Assembly: GCA_905250115.1 (NCBI GenBank)
Contig: CAJNOI010000253.1
Span: 1 to 64,000, forward strand
Direction: 5' to 3'
Source: Adineta steineri
Taxonomy: Eukaryota > Rotifera > Eurotatoria > Adinetida > Adinetidae
Length of the DNA: 64,000 nucleotides
The translations under genes were made by a program, and so were the position numbers. Positions 46,806 to 58,157 of the stretch are shown piece by piece (within the stretch, counting starts at the first letter, position 1; each line of letters starts with the position of its first letter). The notes below the pieces were generated by a model that saw only the letters and a program-made list of their open reading frames with translations, was not told the DNA's origin and did no database searches.

Positions 46806-49800
46806 ATGTTATCAACGAATCTTTTTACACAAATAATAATTCTATTTATTATTAATGAAATAAGAGGTAAATATAGAAAACAAAATGTCTTCTTAATATC
46901 AAAGTGAGTCAAATCAATCGAAATATTAGAATTACCAAGTTCAGTTAGTGTTAACATATTTTAATTCTACGTATTTATATAGAATACAAAAACAGTTTAT
47001 TATAGAAGAAATCAAATACGTGTAGTTTATTCCATAGATAATTTTAATTTTACTAAATACTAGTAGCCAGTTTTCTTAGCAGCTACTGTGATATAAATTA
47101 TCATACGATGATATTCTGAAAGTTCAACAGTTTATCGATTTATGACAAAAACTGATTTCATTGTTCAGTTTCCTTGAAAAGAACAGTTGTAAGAACAGAG
47201 AACAGCAAAATCTCGAATAGAGGTATATGAATAGTTTCTGATATATATATATATTAATATTTTAATTTATACAAAAACAAATAATGTTGATAGATTGCTG
47301 ATCTTAAACTTAAAACGTCCGTATTTTAGTGAGAAAGACAATAAAAGAGCAGAAATTCTTTTAGAGTTTCTTCAAATCCATTAACGTAAGTCTCGCTAAT
47401 GGCCAGAATATAAATCTCAAAGCTTTTAGTCAGTTGCTGAGATTCTCTCGTTAGTTATTTTCTGTTCACTTAATTCAGGGCAATGATCGATTTTTTTAAA
47501 GCTTAAAAAAAATTATAATCGTATCGTCAGTATTTTTGACCATCTAGCTACGACAGTCGTATATTTCCTGTGTTCACTTAATCGTCTGAGATAGAAAAGC
47601 AACGTAAAATAGGTACTTTTTCAATAGTGTATTTTTAGAAGATTTTCTATAGCTCACATACAATTAAATACGAAAAGGAGTGTGATTTTCTTATGGCTAA
47701 TTTTAGTTATCACTCGAAAAGAACTGTAGAAATTTTGCTTAGAATTCAATTGACTAGTAAAAAGTGTGTACATCGACTTCGAAAGCAGGCATACACGCCC
47801 ATTAAAATGAATCAATTTTCAGTTCATCAGAAGTCTTCTAATAATTTACATGATTTAATATTGTAAACTACAAAATAAAACTATATCGATTCAATTGAAA
47901 ACTAGAGGATAATGTCCATTGAGCATGAAATCATCGGTTGATAGGAATTTTGTGTGAAACTATTTTCATTTTTTATACGGTCGATATTAGTGAAAAATGT
48001 CTTCTTTGGATAGTACTGAGATCTACAGCAAATAAATACGTCATTCTGTAGTATATTAATAGCACCATTAAATAAGATATTTTTCGAATTTTTTTACATG
48101 TTATCCTTTATAGTAAAGCTACATCGTATTCAATAAGAATCTTGCTGTGTGCTGTTCATCTTTGCTATAACACTGAATGAATACTGATGAATATTTGCCA
48201 CGTCTCAGTTGTTAGAACTTGCTGTGATTTTCATAGTTATCGAATATTGATAGTAATTTCTTTGTTATCTCGTCATAAATTTGATAGTTTTTTAGAAATT
48301 TACTTCAATATCCTAAACTTCCGCAGCTTCTCGCCGATTATTTCTTCCATGGCGCTTATAGGCGAATGTTCATAAAAATCCCTTATTGTATGTTGGTAAT
48401 TTTTTATAATTTAAGATATTTCTATGCTCTTCTAAGTTGATGAAACCTTCTTTCCAATCAGATAAGTTCGGTAATATCTATTTCTAGAGCTTTAACAGTG
48501 CTAAATAGATTAATAATTTACATTTATTATGTACTCTAATTTTGTTTTCATTTAGTACTACCGGAAATAGTGGCCGGTCAGTCACACGGAGGCAACGAAG
48601 GATCACAATTTAATGATGTAGAACATCTTGGCAGCTCGAAGATATATGCTCCAAAAACAATCTCCATGACCCAAGGAAACTCTGGTGTACACTTTGTAGT
48701 GGGTAAGTAACAATGTCTTTAAACTGTCTGTGATCACAATTTGAAATTGCGTAAAAGTACTTTTAGTGTCAAATCATAAATTGAATTGATAAATATCTGT
48801 AGGTGTTTAAGAACTAAAGACACAGTGTGTTTAGAAGGTTGCGCAGATTAGCTTCTGTTTTCAGTGGATTCCGTTAGAAAATTTTATCTTGTAGCAGAAA
48901 TGTATTGATATTGTGCTATTATGAAAGCACGATTGGCAGATTTTTACCAAAAGACACGATTATCTAACGGGATCCGCTGAAAATAGGAGTCAATTTGCGC
49001 AACTTTCTAAACACACTGTGACCAAAAATTTTTAACAATCGTATGTATCCGTCAATTCAATTTAAGAATTATCCATAGCTCTTTTATTTCTTGTTATTGA
49101 CAAATCTCGTCCACAAAAAACTATGATTTAGTATTGAACGTATTTTGATATGTGATTATAAGTGTCAAAGAGTTCACCTAAAACTCTTCTTGTAGAATCG
49201 ATTCATATTACATATGAAGCATCTGATGGAACAACATCTAGGAAATCCGAACATGGCAGAAGCAACGGTAGCGCATTAAATAGTACTAAATGCGATCCCT
49301 TCACTTTGCATATTGGCGAAAAAATTATCCAAGTTAACGGTGGTAGTGGCTCAAAAATTGATTCATTACAATTTGTTACCACTGAAAACAGAAAATTACC
49401 TGACTCCAAATGTGGCGGTAATGGCGGTGGAGCGTTTAACGATAGCAAAGAAGGTTATTATCTGTCGTTTATAAGTGGTAAAGCAGGATCATCTTTAGAT
49501 CGAATACAGTTCCATTGGGTTAAATTTCCAGGTAAGAGGCACAATTAAATTATGTATTTATTGCACCGCTTTGTGAAAGAAAAGTCGAAGGTGCGGTGTT
49601 GATTATTTGGACGAGAACACACACTCATACTCACACCCTGATTTCATTGATCCACTCCATAAAAATCGTTACTGAAGATTTCCTAGAACTTTTGCTTCAT
49701 TTTAAACAACAACTAACTGCATGCTTTTTCTCTTCTTAGAATCTACTAGTAGTTTATGTTCTGATGAGGACAACAACAATGGCACATCACTTTTGTTAAT

Positions 49801-52800
49801 TACATTTGGTTCTGATCGTGATTTGTATTGCGAGAGGGAACCGTCTAGCTACAATTTCACCACAAATCAGGATCCTATAGGTCTAAATGAGACTACGATA
49901 AGCGACGGGATGTTTGGTATTGTAAATAAAGTTCCTCAATATCTTATTTCCTCACAATTATTGTCGACGATATGGCATACTGGAGCAGAAGACCATACAG
50001 GGAATGATTCGAATGGATATATGCTCATAATCAATGTGAAAGACGAAGAAAATAGTACACTTTTCAATTCAACTATCGATAATTTGTGTATTGGATTATT
50101 TTATGAATTCTCTGCATATTTGGCTAATGTTGTCAAAATTCCCCTAGAACGCAAACCAAATGTTCGCTTTGAAGTCCGAGAAACAATCGATTCACAAGAT
50201 TTACTTGCAAACGTCACCACGGGCTCCATACAGCAGCAGTTGAACATGACTTGGGAAAAGCATAGTTTGTTATTCAATGCATCAGTTACATCGGTCACAC
50301 TATTAATGATTTCCCACGTTAAAGGAGGTGAGGGAAACAGTATAGCTATTGACGATATTGAAGTCCGTGTTTGCTCAACTATATATTCTGGTGTTTGTCC
50401 TACAGGTTAGTCTCATCGATACTTTTTTGCAACCAAGAAAACACGTTTATTTAGCATTTGTGTAAAGCATTAAATAATTTGATTCTATATCCCGTTTAGC
50501 TTTTGTTATATTCCTCTAAATAAACTAGACTTTACCTCAGGTTCATTGATGAAATTCGTCATTTAATGACAAATATTTATATAAGAATCTCTTTATCTTA
50601 TGGGAAAGCCTAAAATACTGATTAAGAACTTTAAAGTTCATGTTCTGATCATAAAGGTGGATTGGGTATCTTTTCCTTTAGTAAACACTCACACTCACAC
50701 CCTGAATATTTGCCACGTCTCAGTTGTTAGAACTTGCTGTGATTTTCATAATTATCAAATATTGATAGTAATTTCTTTGTCACCCCGTCACAAATTTAAT
50801 AATTTTCTACAAATTTACTTCTACATCCTAAACTTTCTTAGTTTCTCACTAGTTGTTTTTTCTACACTGTTCATAGTCAAATGCTCGTAAAAATCCCTTA
50901 TTGTATACTAGTAATTTTCATAGTTTAAGATGTTTCTGCTCTCTTCTTGGTTTATGAAACCTTCTTTTTAGTCGACAAATGTCCAATAATGTCTATTCCT
51001 TGGGTGTGTGGGTGCGGATATGGATACTATATTTACCTAGCACCCACACCCACAGCCACGATAATTTCTTTGTTTGGTGCTTTAGCACTGCTAAATGAGC
51101 TTGATAGTTTGTATTAATTACATGTTTTCTTTGCTGCACACCATGATGATAGCATCACGGGTTTTCAATAAGTGCGTATTGTTTTAGATCCCGACGTTTG
51201 TCGAGATACACCCGATTGGTACAATGGCCATCCCGCCTCCAACGCCAACGGTGGAAAAGGTTGGGCTTGTGCAGATTACGCGATGCATCCTGAAAATACA
51301 TCCATTTTTTGGTGTAAAGATGGAAAGGCAACAATAGGCAATGATTGGGCATTAGGTGCTGAATTCAAATATCCGGAGAAGAATTGTTGCGTATGTGGTA
51401 AAGGTAAGTAAATTTATTCATTCTAGGATGGGTGAACATGTGTCCAAAGATGCCTCATACTCACCCACATCCGCACCCTCCGATAATTTTCTTGTTTGGT
51501 GCTTTAGCACTGCTAAATGAACGTGATAACTTACATTAATTGTTTGTTTTCTTAGCTTCAGACTACACTAAAAACAAAAAAGGTGTCACATGAAACTGAA
51601 AAAGTGTTTCGGTGTTTGCAACGAATTCAAAACCCTTTTTTGGTTTCATACAAACAAGGTTTCTCAGAGAACTATTTTTCATTCCAATAATAAAATAGTT
51701 TCGTACACAGGGTTCCGTGTAGAACTAATTTTTCTTGCCTTCAAATAAGGTTTCGTATCATGTTTGACGGAATGCAATACCACCCATGTGTATTCTATCA
51801 AAAGCAACCTTCTTGAGTTAACAGTGTGTATATCTGTTATCATAGGCTTGTTTCAAATAACTAATTTCTGTATCCAACGAATTATGTGTACAACTAAACC
51901 TGTATATAGACATCTGTTTCTAAGTCCTTATATCTAGAACTAAACTCTTATGTCTATTTTCTATGCTCTTCCATCTATCTATAAACCAGGGTTGCCAAAT
52001 CAAAATTTTAGAAAACAGGAGTTTCAAAAAAAAAAGCAGGAGTTTTCCAGGAGAAGTTTTTTCCTAAATCAGTAGGAAAATCAGGAGGTTTTCTATTTTA
52101 AGTTGAGAAAATATTAGACGGTTTTCTCGTAGAAAATTCGAACGTTCGCTAACAAAAAAAAATATTTATCTCCTTCGCATCAAGTTGGTGATCAATAATT
52201 TAATACACATGATATTATTTTCACTTGAATTTTATCACAAATAATATTTTTTTGCTATACAGAATGATCATGAAAAGCGTTCTTTTAGTTATATTTATTA
52301 TGTACTCTTAATCAGTTAATATTCTTATCTATATTATTTCCAAATTAATTTTCATTCTAATCTATCAGCCAAAATTTTTTTTCATTGTAAAGTTTAAGTA
52401 AAAGTATTTATACAAATGAATAGAACGATAGAAAGATTCTTGACAGAGTTTGAAAAAAAGACAAGCATTCTTTATTTCTTACATCGATATATGAATCGAT
52501 TGTACGTGTTTCTCCGCTTGTTTTTACAATGAGCGGTCTATAGCATTAATATGCTGTAAAAAAAAACAAGATAAGCTAATTTTTGACAATGGAAGTTGTT
52601 TTTGTCTTAAGCCTTTTATGATCTATTCAGTGAACATTTTATCGATATGGCTATCACTTCTGTTGCTTTACCATTGATATCTTCACTTTCTGTTATTGTA
52701 ATATATACCTATTCATTCTTTTCATGTTTATAATTCGTGTCAGACTTTGACAACAAAATTAGCAGTGCCCATGAACCTATAACAATTCTCTAATGAAAAT

Positions 52801-55800
52801 GAAACGCAAGAATCTTGCTAAATTATTCAAGATATTGTGCTATTCTGAGCTAAGAAGAATCAGACGTGAATTTCAAGAAATGTGAAAATCTTTCTAGACG
52901 AGAGACATCTTAACTGGCCATTTAAAATGTTGCACATCAGACTCTTGTCTGAATATCAAGATCTTGTTTTCTAGACAATAACATGCATCTTTCTGCTGTT
53001 TCCAGTAAAATAAATACTTTGTGTACAGCTAGCTCCTACAATTGATGATTTTTTTCGAGAAAAATAAAATAAAAGCAAATATTTTCTTATTCGTTACTAT
53101 AATTATTGAGTACTGCAATAGTTCTCGTTTTTTCCTTTTAACTTTCTTATTGATTCAGAGTATTGCTAAACATCAGGAGAAATCAGGAGAAAATGCTGAA
53201 AATCAGCTCCTGAAATCAGGAGATTTTCAGCTAGGAGAAAAGTAAAAAAGGCAGGAGAATCCTGGCTAAATCAGAAGGTTTGGCAAGCCTGCTATAAACC
53301 TTAATCTCATAACTATCTCCTTGTATCTGCTTCTAACTACTTATATCTATACCTTAACCTTATTTCTAATTAATTGTAATAAAAAGAAAGACGAAAAACG
53401 GCCAGCTTCATTCTGAGAAGGATGATAAATTAAAAAAAAATCACCTGGACTGATTCTCAAAAACTGAGTCGTACAAAATCCTTCCAATGGTCGCCTTCGT
53501 ATTTTCAAGAAATTTTTCCATCGCGAAAAATGGCTATATCGCTGTTTGTTGTTCAGCTTCGAACAAGTGAAGTTTATTCATGAATATATATATCTGTTCC
53601 TTTTTTTGAAGCGTGTTTGCCAACTCCTTGCCAAAATAATGGAACATGTAATCCTGCTGATGGTAGCTGCACGTGTCAAGGTCAAACTAGTGGTCCAACA
53701 TGCTCAGCTTGTAAGTTCTTTTCATAGTGCGTTTTGTTCAACAACGTGCTCTGTTATACGTGTATTTGTGTTTATAGGCGGATGTCAAAATAGTGGAACA
53801 TGTAATCCTACTAATGGCAATTGTCAGTGTACAGGTGGATGGACTGGTACAACATGCACAAGTACGTAATAATTAGTTTTGAAATAAGCGTTGCCTAAAT
53901 GGCAAGGACAGTGTCTATTATGCTTATGGATTACGAATGTCGTATGAGTTATGATGGCTTGTGTGTGGAAACGTAACTGCCTTTCCGTATTCTGTGTTTG
54001 CTTAAAAGGTATCGTCGTATGGAGCCTTGTTCATATGGAAAGCGTTAACTTTGAGAAGTTGCGGGTGAATCCTAAATGCTTGATTGTAGGGGGGTCTCGC
54101 ATCGGAGCACCTTATTGAGATTTTTATAGTAGATTATCTTTAAACAGCAGTAATGAAGTTCGTTTGTATGATGGTACGAATGAAATTATTTTATAGTTTA
54201 AAAGATGAAAGTTTATCAGTAATGATGTGACAGTGTGTCTTTTCAAATATCCTAAAAGAGGTTCTGAATATTGATCATCGTTAGGGATATGTTAAACTGG
54301 CAAAGAAATTAGGTTCATTCATTGAATGGTGCGTATTATAATATGGGTTTGTTATCCAGCGGATCTGAATTCTAACTTCTGCTCTCATTCTAAAACGTTC
54401 TCACATTTACTACGTGCATGCAAGGTAGTCTGAAAAGTTCGAGACTTTTAGCTGAATTTCTCCAATCTTTGTAACTACTTCCTAGATTGAAAACGAATGA
54501 TATAATGATACGGAAGAATTTTTTAGTGCTAGATCGTATTGCTGGTATAGCAGCTATTAATAGAGTTACTCATCTTTTAATTGAATGAAACTCGGACAAG
54601 TGCAGAAATATGAATGCTTTTTGTTCTATAAAGGTGAAGATGTGAGCATCCTATTTTATCTATTGTCACACCGACACCCATCTTCACCCTCACATCCGTC
54701 TTTTTTTGTATACTCAAAAAGTGAATACACTACTAGAATCGGTCAGTGTGTCCGTCCGTATATACGATAACTTTCGAAAGAATAGTCCGATTAAGCTGAA
54801 ATTTTGTGCACAGTTTAATCTGATCAAAATCTCGGTCGAGTTCGAAGATGAGCCTAATTGACTGGGCTATTCCCTAGTTGTTACAAAAATACTGATATTT
54901 CCCTATGATTTCCAGATACACTTTTTGCAGTACGCATAACTCTCGGATACAATCCGAAGTTTCCACATTTATTTTTATTTGAAAGAGCGTCAAAAACTGC
55001 AGGTGCCATGAGGCTCCTTTTTTTTGAAACTCTTATCTAGCAAGCGAAGAAAAAAGGTAACAATTTCATTCACTAAAAAAGTGCTCAAAAAATGGCGCTC
55101 GAGTTATTGAAATACTTTCCATTATGAACTACGGAAGCTATATTAGAGAAACGGAGCCTCATGGCACCTGCAGTTTTTGACGCTCTTTCAAACAAAAAAA
55201 AGTATTTGACTTTATATCGTACCATGATTGCGTATTTTTCAAAATACTTCGTCAAACCTACGTTCTGAGAAAAATGCGGAAGAAGTTTTTGAAATGCCAA
55301 GTAATCCGAGAAATACTATATTTTGTGAATATCTCTGAACCGACAAACGATAGAATTTTAAATTTTTTTTGTCCGTTTCTAAAAGAACAGAACTCGGGCT
55401 ATCTTCCCATGCATTTATCTCAATTTCGAAAATTTTGACGAAAATTGGCTTTTTTTAGGGGGGGGGGGCTTAACATATGTAAAGATGAGAGAGTACTTTT
55501 TCAAATCCTAGATATGATATTTGCAAAGATCAGTTCAAATAATTTAGAGTTGTTTCAAAAATCTGTATAATTTCTTTTGTGCATAATTGTGTCATATTAT
55601 GTGCAATATTGAAATTATCAATCATTTATAAGATTTTTGTCACAATATTATGTGGCCTTATGAACTATGTCTTAAAATATTCAAAGAAGTCATACATTTT
55701 ATACTTGCATCGTCCATTATATTTATTAGCACTATTAGGACCTGGGGTCTCATGCTCCTAGAGGGATAGATCCATCGAATATTCGATTTAGTCATATACA

Positions 55801-57274
55801 GTGATTTTAGTTTAAAGTTAATCATGCGGGGAAGTTGAACAAATAGACAGAGCATAAGTACCGGAATAATCTAAAATAAAAAGTTTTTGATATAAACAGA
55901 TGAACCTACAACATCATCATCATCCTTAACAACACCAACAACGCCTTCCACAACAACAATGACATCATCAACTACAACGCCATCAACAACATCATCATCA
56001 TCGTCAACAACAACATCGTCATCATTAACAACGACAGCATCATCAACAACATCATCATCTACAACAACAACAATATCAACAAAAATAACAACATCATCAT
56101 CAACATACTCAACAACGCCATCAACAACAACATCATCAACAACAGCCCCATCAACAACAAGGTCATCAACCAGAACGCTATCAACAACAACATTAGCGCA
56201 AAAAACATCACCTATAGTAACGACTGGGAGCAATGGTATGTAAAACTATTTCCTTTATTTTATATAACTCAGTTATACTTGTAGATGGTAGGTCACCAAA
56301 TACTTTTTCTAGACTTACATCTAACTCTAGTATTATACATGTTGTAAAGGAAAACGCTTTGTAATACCATTAATGTTTTCCAAATGCGCATAAGTGATCT
56401 AAACATATCATATGAGTAAAACTGATACTGAGGATTAAAGATCTAATTCATTTTTCAAAGTGTCATAGTTTTCAAAAAAACATTAATTTGAAATATGTAC
56501 ATTTTATGTATGAGCAGAAGTTCAAGCTGCTTGTTTTCGATGCTACTTTTAATATCCTCACATCTGTCGCTTATGTTCATTGTATAATTTATTTTTTAAC
56601 TTTAGCTAATAGTTCATCATTGATTTTCGTTCCAAAACCTTGCACTGATTCGACGTTTATTGGTCTCAGTTGCAATATCTCAAACAGTCCATGTGAGCTG
56701 GCAACACCATGTGAAAACAATGGTACATGTATAAACAATAAAGTGGCAACTAATAGATATATTTGTTCATGTCCATCAGGTATCAATGGCACTTATTGTG
56801 AACTTGATCACCGAATCTGCAAACCACATCTATGTTTACATAATGGTATTTACTTTCTGCACTATTCTTCTATTTGTTAATATTACAAAAAATCTATTCT
56901 GCTTTATAGGTACGTGCAATGAAACATCGAACACCACATTTCATTGTGTATGTGAAAATGGTTGGGAAGGTATTCATTGTGAATCAATGGTCAATCTTTG
57001 TGAAGGTGTAGAATGTATGAATAATGGTGTTTGTCGACCATTATTATTAGGTTATAAATGTGAATGTCTTGGTACTAGTTATTATGGTTCTCATTGTGAG
57101 TTTACTGCAAGAAAAACAGTTATCTCAAAAATCATTTCAAAATCATTTTCTTATATTGCAATTACTGCTATAGCAATTGTTGCAATGTTTATTGTAATAA
57201 TGGATATATTAACATATTGTTTTGGTATCGATATGACGCGTGAAGAGCTAGAACGGTATCGACGAGAGAAATGA
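46806..57274 (+). CDS. Jacalin-like lectin / MAM-like / EGF single-pass membrane protein, 10 exons
   Basis: Exons 46806-46866, 48556-48702, 49196-49531, 49740-50405, 51188-51403, 53612-53710, 53778-53861, 55900-56235, 56606-56845 and 56910-57274. All internal junctions are phase 1 with GT/AG ends, giving 849 residues. Order: signal peptide (MLSTNLFTQIIILFIINEIR); jacalin-like lectin in two exons (GGNEGSQFNDV, then VESIHITYEASDG, IIQVNGGSGSKIDSLQFVT, CGGNGGGAF, GSSLDRIQFHW, about 25-180); MAM-like beta-sandwich (LITFGSDRDLYC to IAIDDIEVRVC, 185-400); Cys-rich module (CRDTPDWYNG to CCVCGKG); two compact EGF repeats (CQNNGTCNP); Ser/Thr stalk; three more EGF repeats (CENNGTCINN, CMNNGVC); membrane span (SYIAITAIAIVAMFIVIMDIL); cytosolic tail of about 20 residues. 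It probably binds glycans at the cell surface. Exon 1 is the least certain; it fits by phase and signal-peptide character. Introns carry several mobile elements. Confidence 0.86.
47250..48186. other. Large first intron of the lectin-receptor gene
   Basis: Intron 1 spans 46867-48555. This part is AT-rich with no domain, no splice-supported exon and a short AT run near 47241-47256. I see nothing else in it. Confidence 0.4.
48187..48510 (+). repeat. Duplicated intron segment, copy 1 (empty of hairpin)
   Basis: Aligns with 50703-51100 across more than 300 bases, beginning ATATTTGCCACGTCTCAGTT and including AAAAATCCCTTATTGTAT. At about 48480-48487, where copy 2 holds a hairpin element, this copy runs straight from TCTATTTCTA into GAGCTTTAACAGTGCTAAAT. 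Confidence 0.85.
48821..49020. mobile_element. 200-bp TIR element (MITE) in the jacalin intron
   Basis: Ends CACAGTGTGTTTAGAA and TTCTAAACACACTGTG form the tips of about 58-bp inverted repeats (48821-48878 and 48963-49020) with a few mismatches; CAGTGGATTCCGTTAGA pairs with TCTAACGGGATCCGCTG. The core is about 85 bases without a frame. No unambiguous target duplication, so the superfamily is not assigned. Confidence 0.82.
49588..49639. repeat. Telomere-like hairpin element
   Basis: Degenerate left arm AAGGTGCGGTGTTG, right arm ACACACTCATACTCACACCC. It lies in the intron between the jacalin and MAM-like exons. The right arm resembles the copy at 50656. Confidence 0.55.
50656..50703. repeat. 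Telomere-like hairpin element
   Basis: Left arm GGTGGATTGGGTATC, right arm AACACTCACACTCACACCC. It marks the left edge of duplicated intron segment copy 2. Confidence 0.6.
50703..51120 (+). repeat. Duplicated intron segment, copy 2 (with hairpin insertion)
   Basis: Matches copy 1 at 48187-48510. An extra block of about 80 bases, consisting of the hairpin element at 51001-51056 plus GATAATTTCTTTGTTTG, interrupts the alignment. Confidence 0.85.
51001..51056. repeat. Telomere-like hairpin element
   Basis: Left arm TGGGTGTGTGGGTGCGG, core ATATGGATACTATATTTACC, right arm AGCACCCACACCCACA. It is inserted relative to the paralogous empty site near 48485. Confidence 0.8.
51426..51480. repeat. Telomere-like hairpin element in intron copy 3
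   Basis: Left arm GGATGGGTGAACATGTG, right arm TACTCACCCACATCCGCACC. It is followed by the same GATAATTTTCTTGTTTGGTGC sequence as copy 2, so both descend from one insertion, yet the arms and core have diverged strongly. Confidence 0.7.
51987..53291. mobile_element. hAT-type non-autonomous transposon
   Basis: Terminal inverted repeats CAGGGTTGCCAAAT and TTTGGCAAGCCTG are flanked by an 8-bp target duplication CTATAAAC (51979-51986 and 53292-53299), which defines hAT-superfamily insertions. Subterminal AGGAG/CAGGAG motifs recur near both ends. The 1.3-kb interior has only short frames (for example 53042-53245) and no transposase motif. It sits in the intron between the Cys-rich exon and the first EGF exon. 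Confidence 0.9.
54632..54698. repeat. Telomere-like hairpin element
   Basis: Left arm AGGTGAAGATGTGAGC, right arm CACACCGACACCCATC continued by TTCACCCTCACATCC. In the intron before the Ser/Thr-rich exon. Confidence 0.6.
54975..55195. repeat. Inverted repeat with 43-bp near-perfect arms
   Basis: Arms 54975-55017 and 55153-55195: TTTGAAAGAGCGTCAAAAAC with AGGTGCCATGAGGCTCC on the left and their reverse complement on the right. Loop of about 135 bases. The surrounding 54730-55480 looks like one decayed repeat (it includes CCGATTAAGCTGAAATTTTG and an 11-base G run near 55459). No coding frame. Confidence 0.82.
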
Positions 57275-58157
57275 GACAAAAAACGAATAAATCGTCGTGT
57301 TAATAGGCAATTGATCTGTACGAATATATCATAATAAATAATGGAATAAATAACTTTAGCTATTGTTGATGACATTGTCGTAATAGAAATCTCTTTTTGT
57401 GTTGTATTTCGATTAATATGCTTCGGTATCGGGATGTAAAGCTATATTGTCTGTCGTAAATTAAGAAAAGAAATAAAAGTATTATATTTAACATATCCAA
57501 CGTTTTTCTGTTTGTGTGTGAGTGTGTATGTGGGTTTTATTCTCTCATCCATACCCACACCCACACCCTATAAAAAAATTAATTAGAAATATATGTTGAT
57601 TATTTTACTAGTGATAGAATCTGATCATAAAATATTCTCACTTTTCTCCTATATGTCTAATTAAAAAATCTTAATACTGATTCAAAATCAAACAAACTTC
57701 ATATTAATTGCAGATACTCTAAGTAGATGATACGTTGAATGATGATCTAGTATTGCTTTCCTACTTATTATAAAAGAATTCTTAGAAAAAAAAGATACTC
57801 TTTCATTATTTAAGTTTATTATAAGATGAGAAAAATAATTCAATAAAATGAGGATATCTTGAAATGTTGTCAGAGAACATTCTGTTAATATTATTTTTTA
57901 TCAGATTAGTAGACATTCTCAACTATATTATGTACGGTTTGTTTACTGAAATACCTTAATTTATATGATATGTAAATAAAGATAAATGACTCATTATATA
58001 CATCGTATATTTAAACCGATGATGTGTCTTATTATGTTGCCTACCCATTGTTTTATTATTTTTTTCTTTTTGTCTTGTCTACAGAACGAAACATATTCAT
58101 CTGATTGCACGTTTCTGGTTAATATGATACTTTAATTGTAAAAATCGTCAATATATA
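57275..58157. other. Intergenic between lectin-receptor and monooxygenase genes
   Basis: 3' flank with AATAAATAA-type signals at about 57333-57352, the hairpin element at 57513-57569, and AT-rich sequence that ends in the monooxygenase promoter. No further gene. Confidence 0.5.
57513..57569. repeat. Telomere-like hairpin element
   Basis: Left arm TGTGTGTGAGTGTGTATGTG, core TTTTATTCTCTCATCC, right arm ATACCCACACCCACACCC. It shares its core with the copy at 17530. Confidence 0.8.

Noticed and set aside
55871-56233. Minus-strand Val/Asp-rich frame
   Set aside because: It is the antisense of the Ser/Thr-rich trinucleotide tract in exon 55900-56235 of the lectin-receptor gene.
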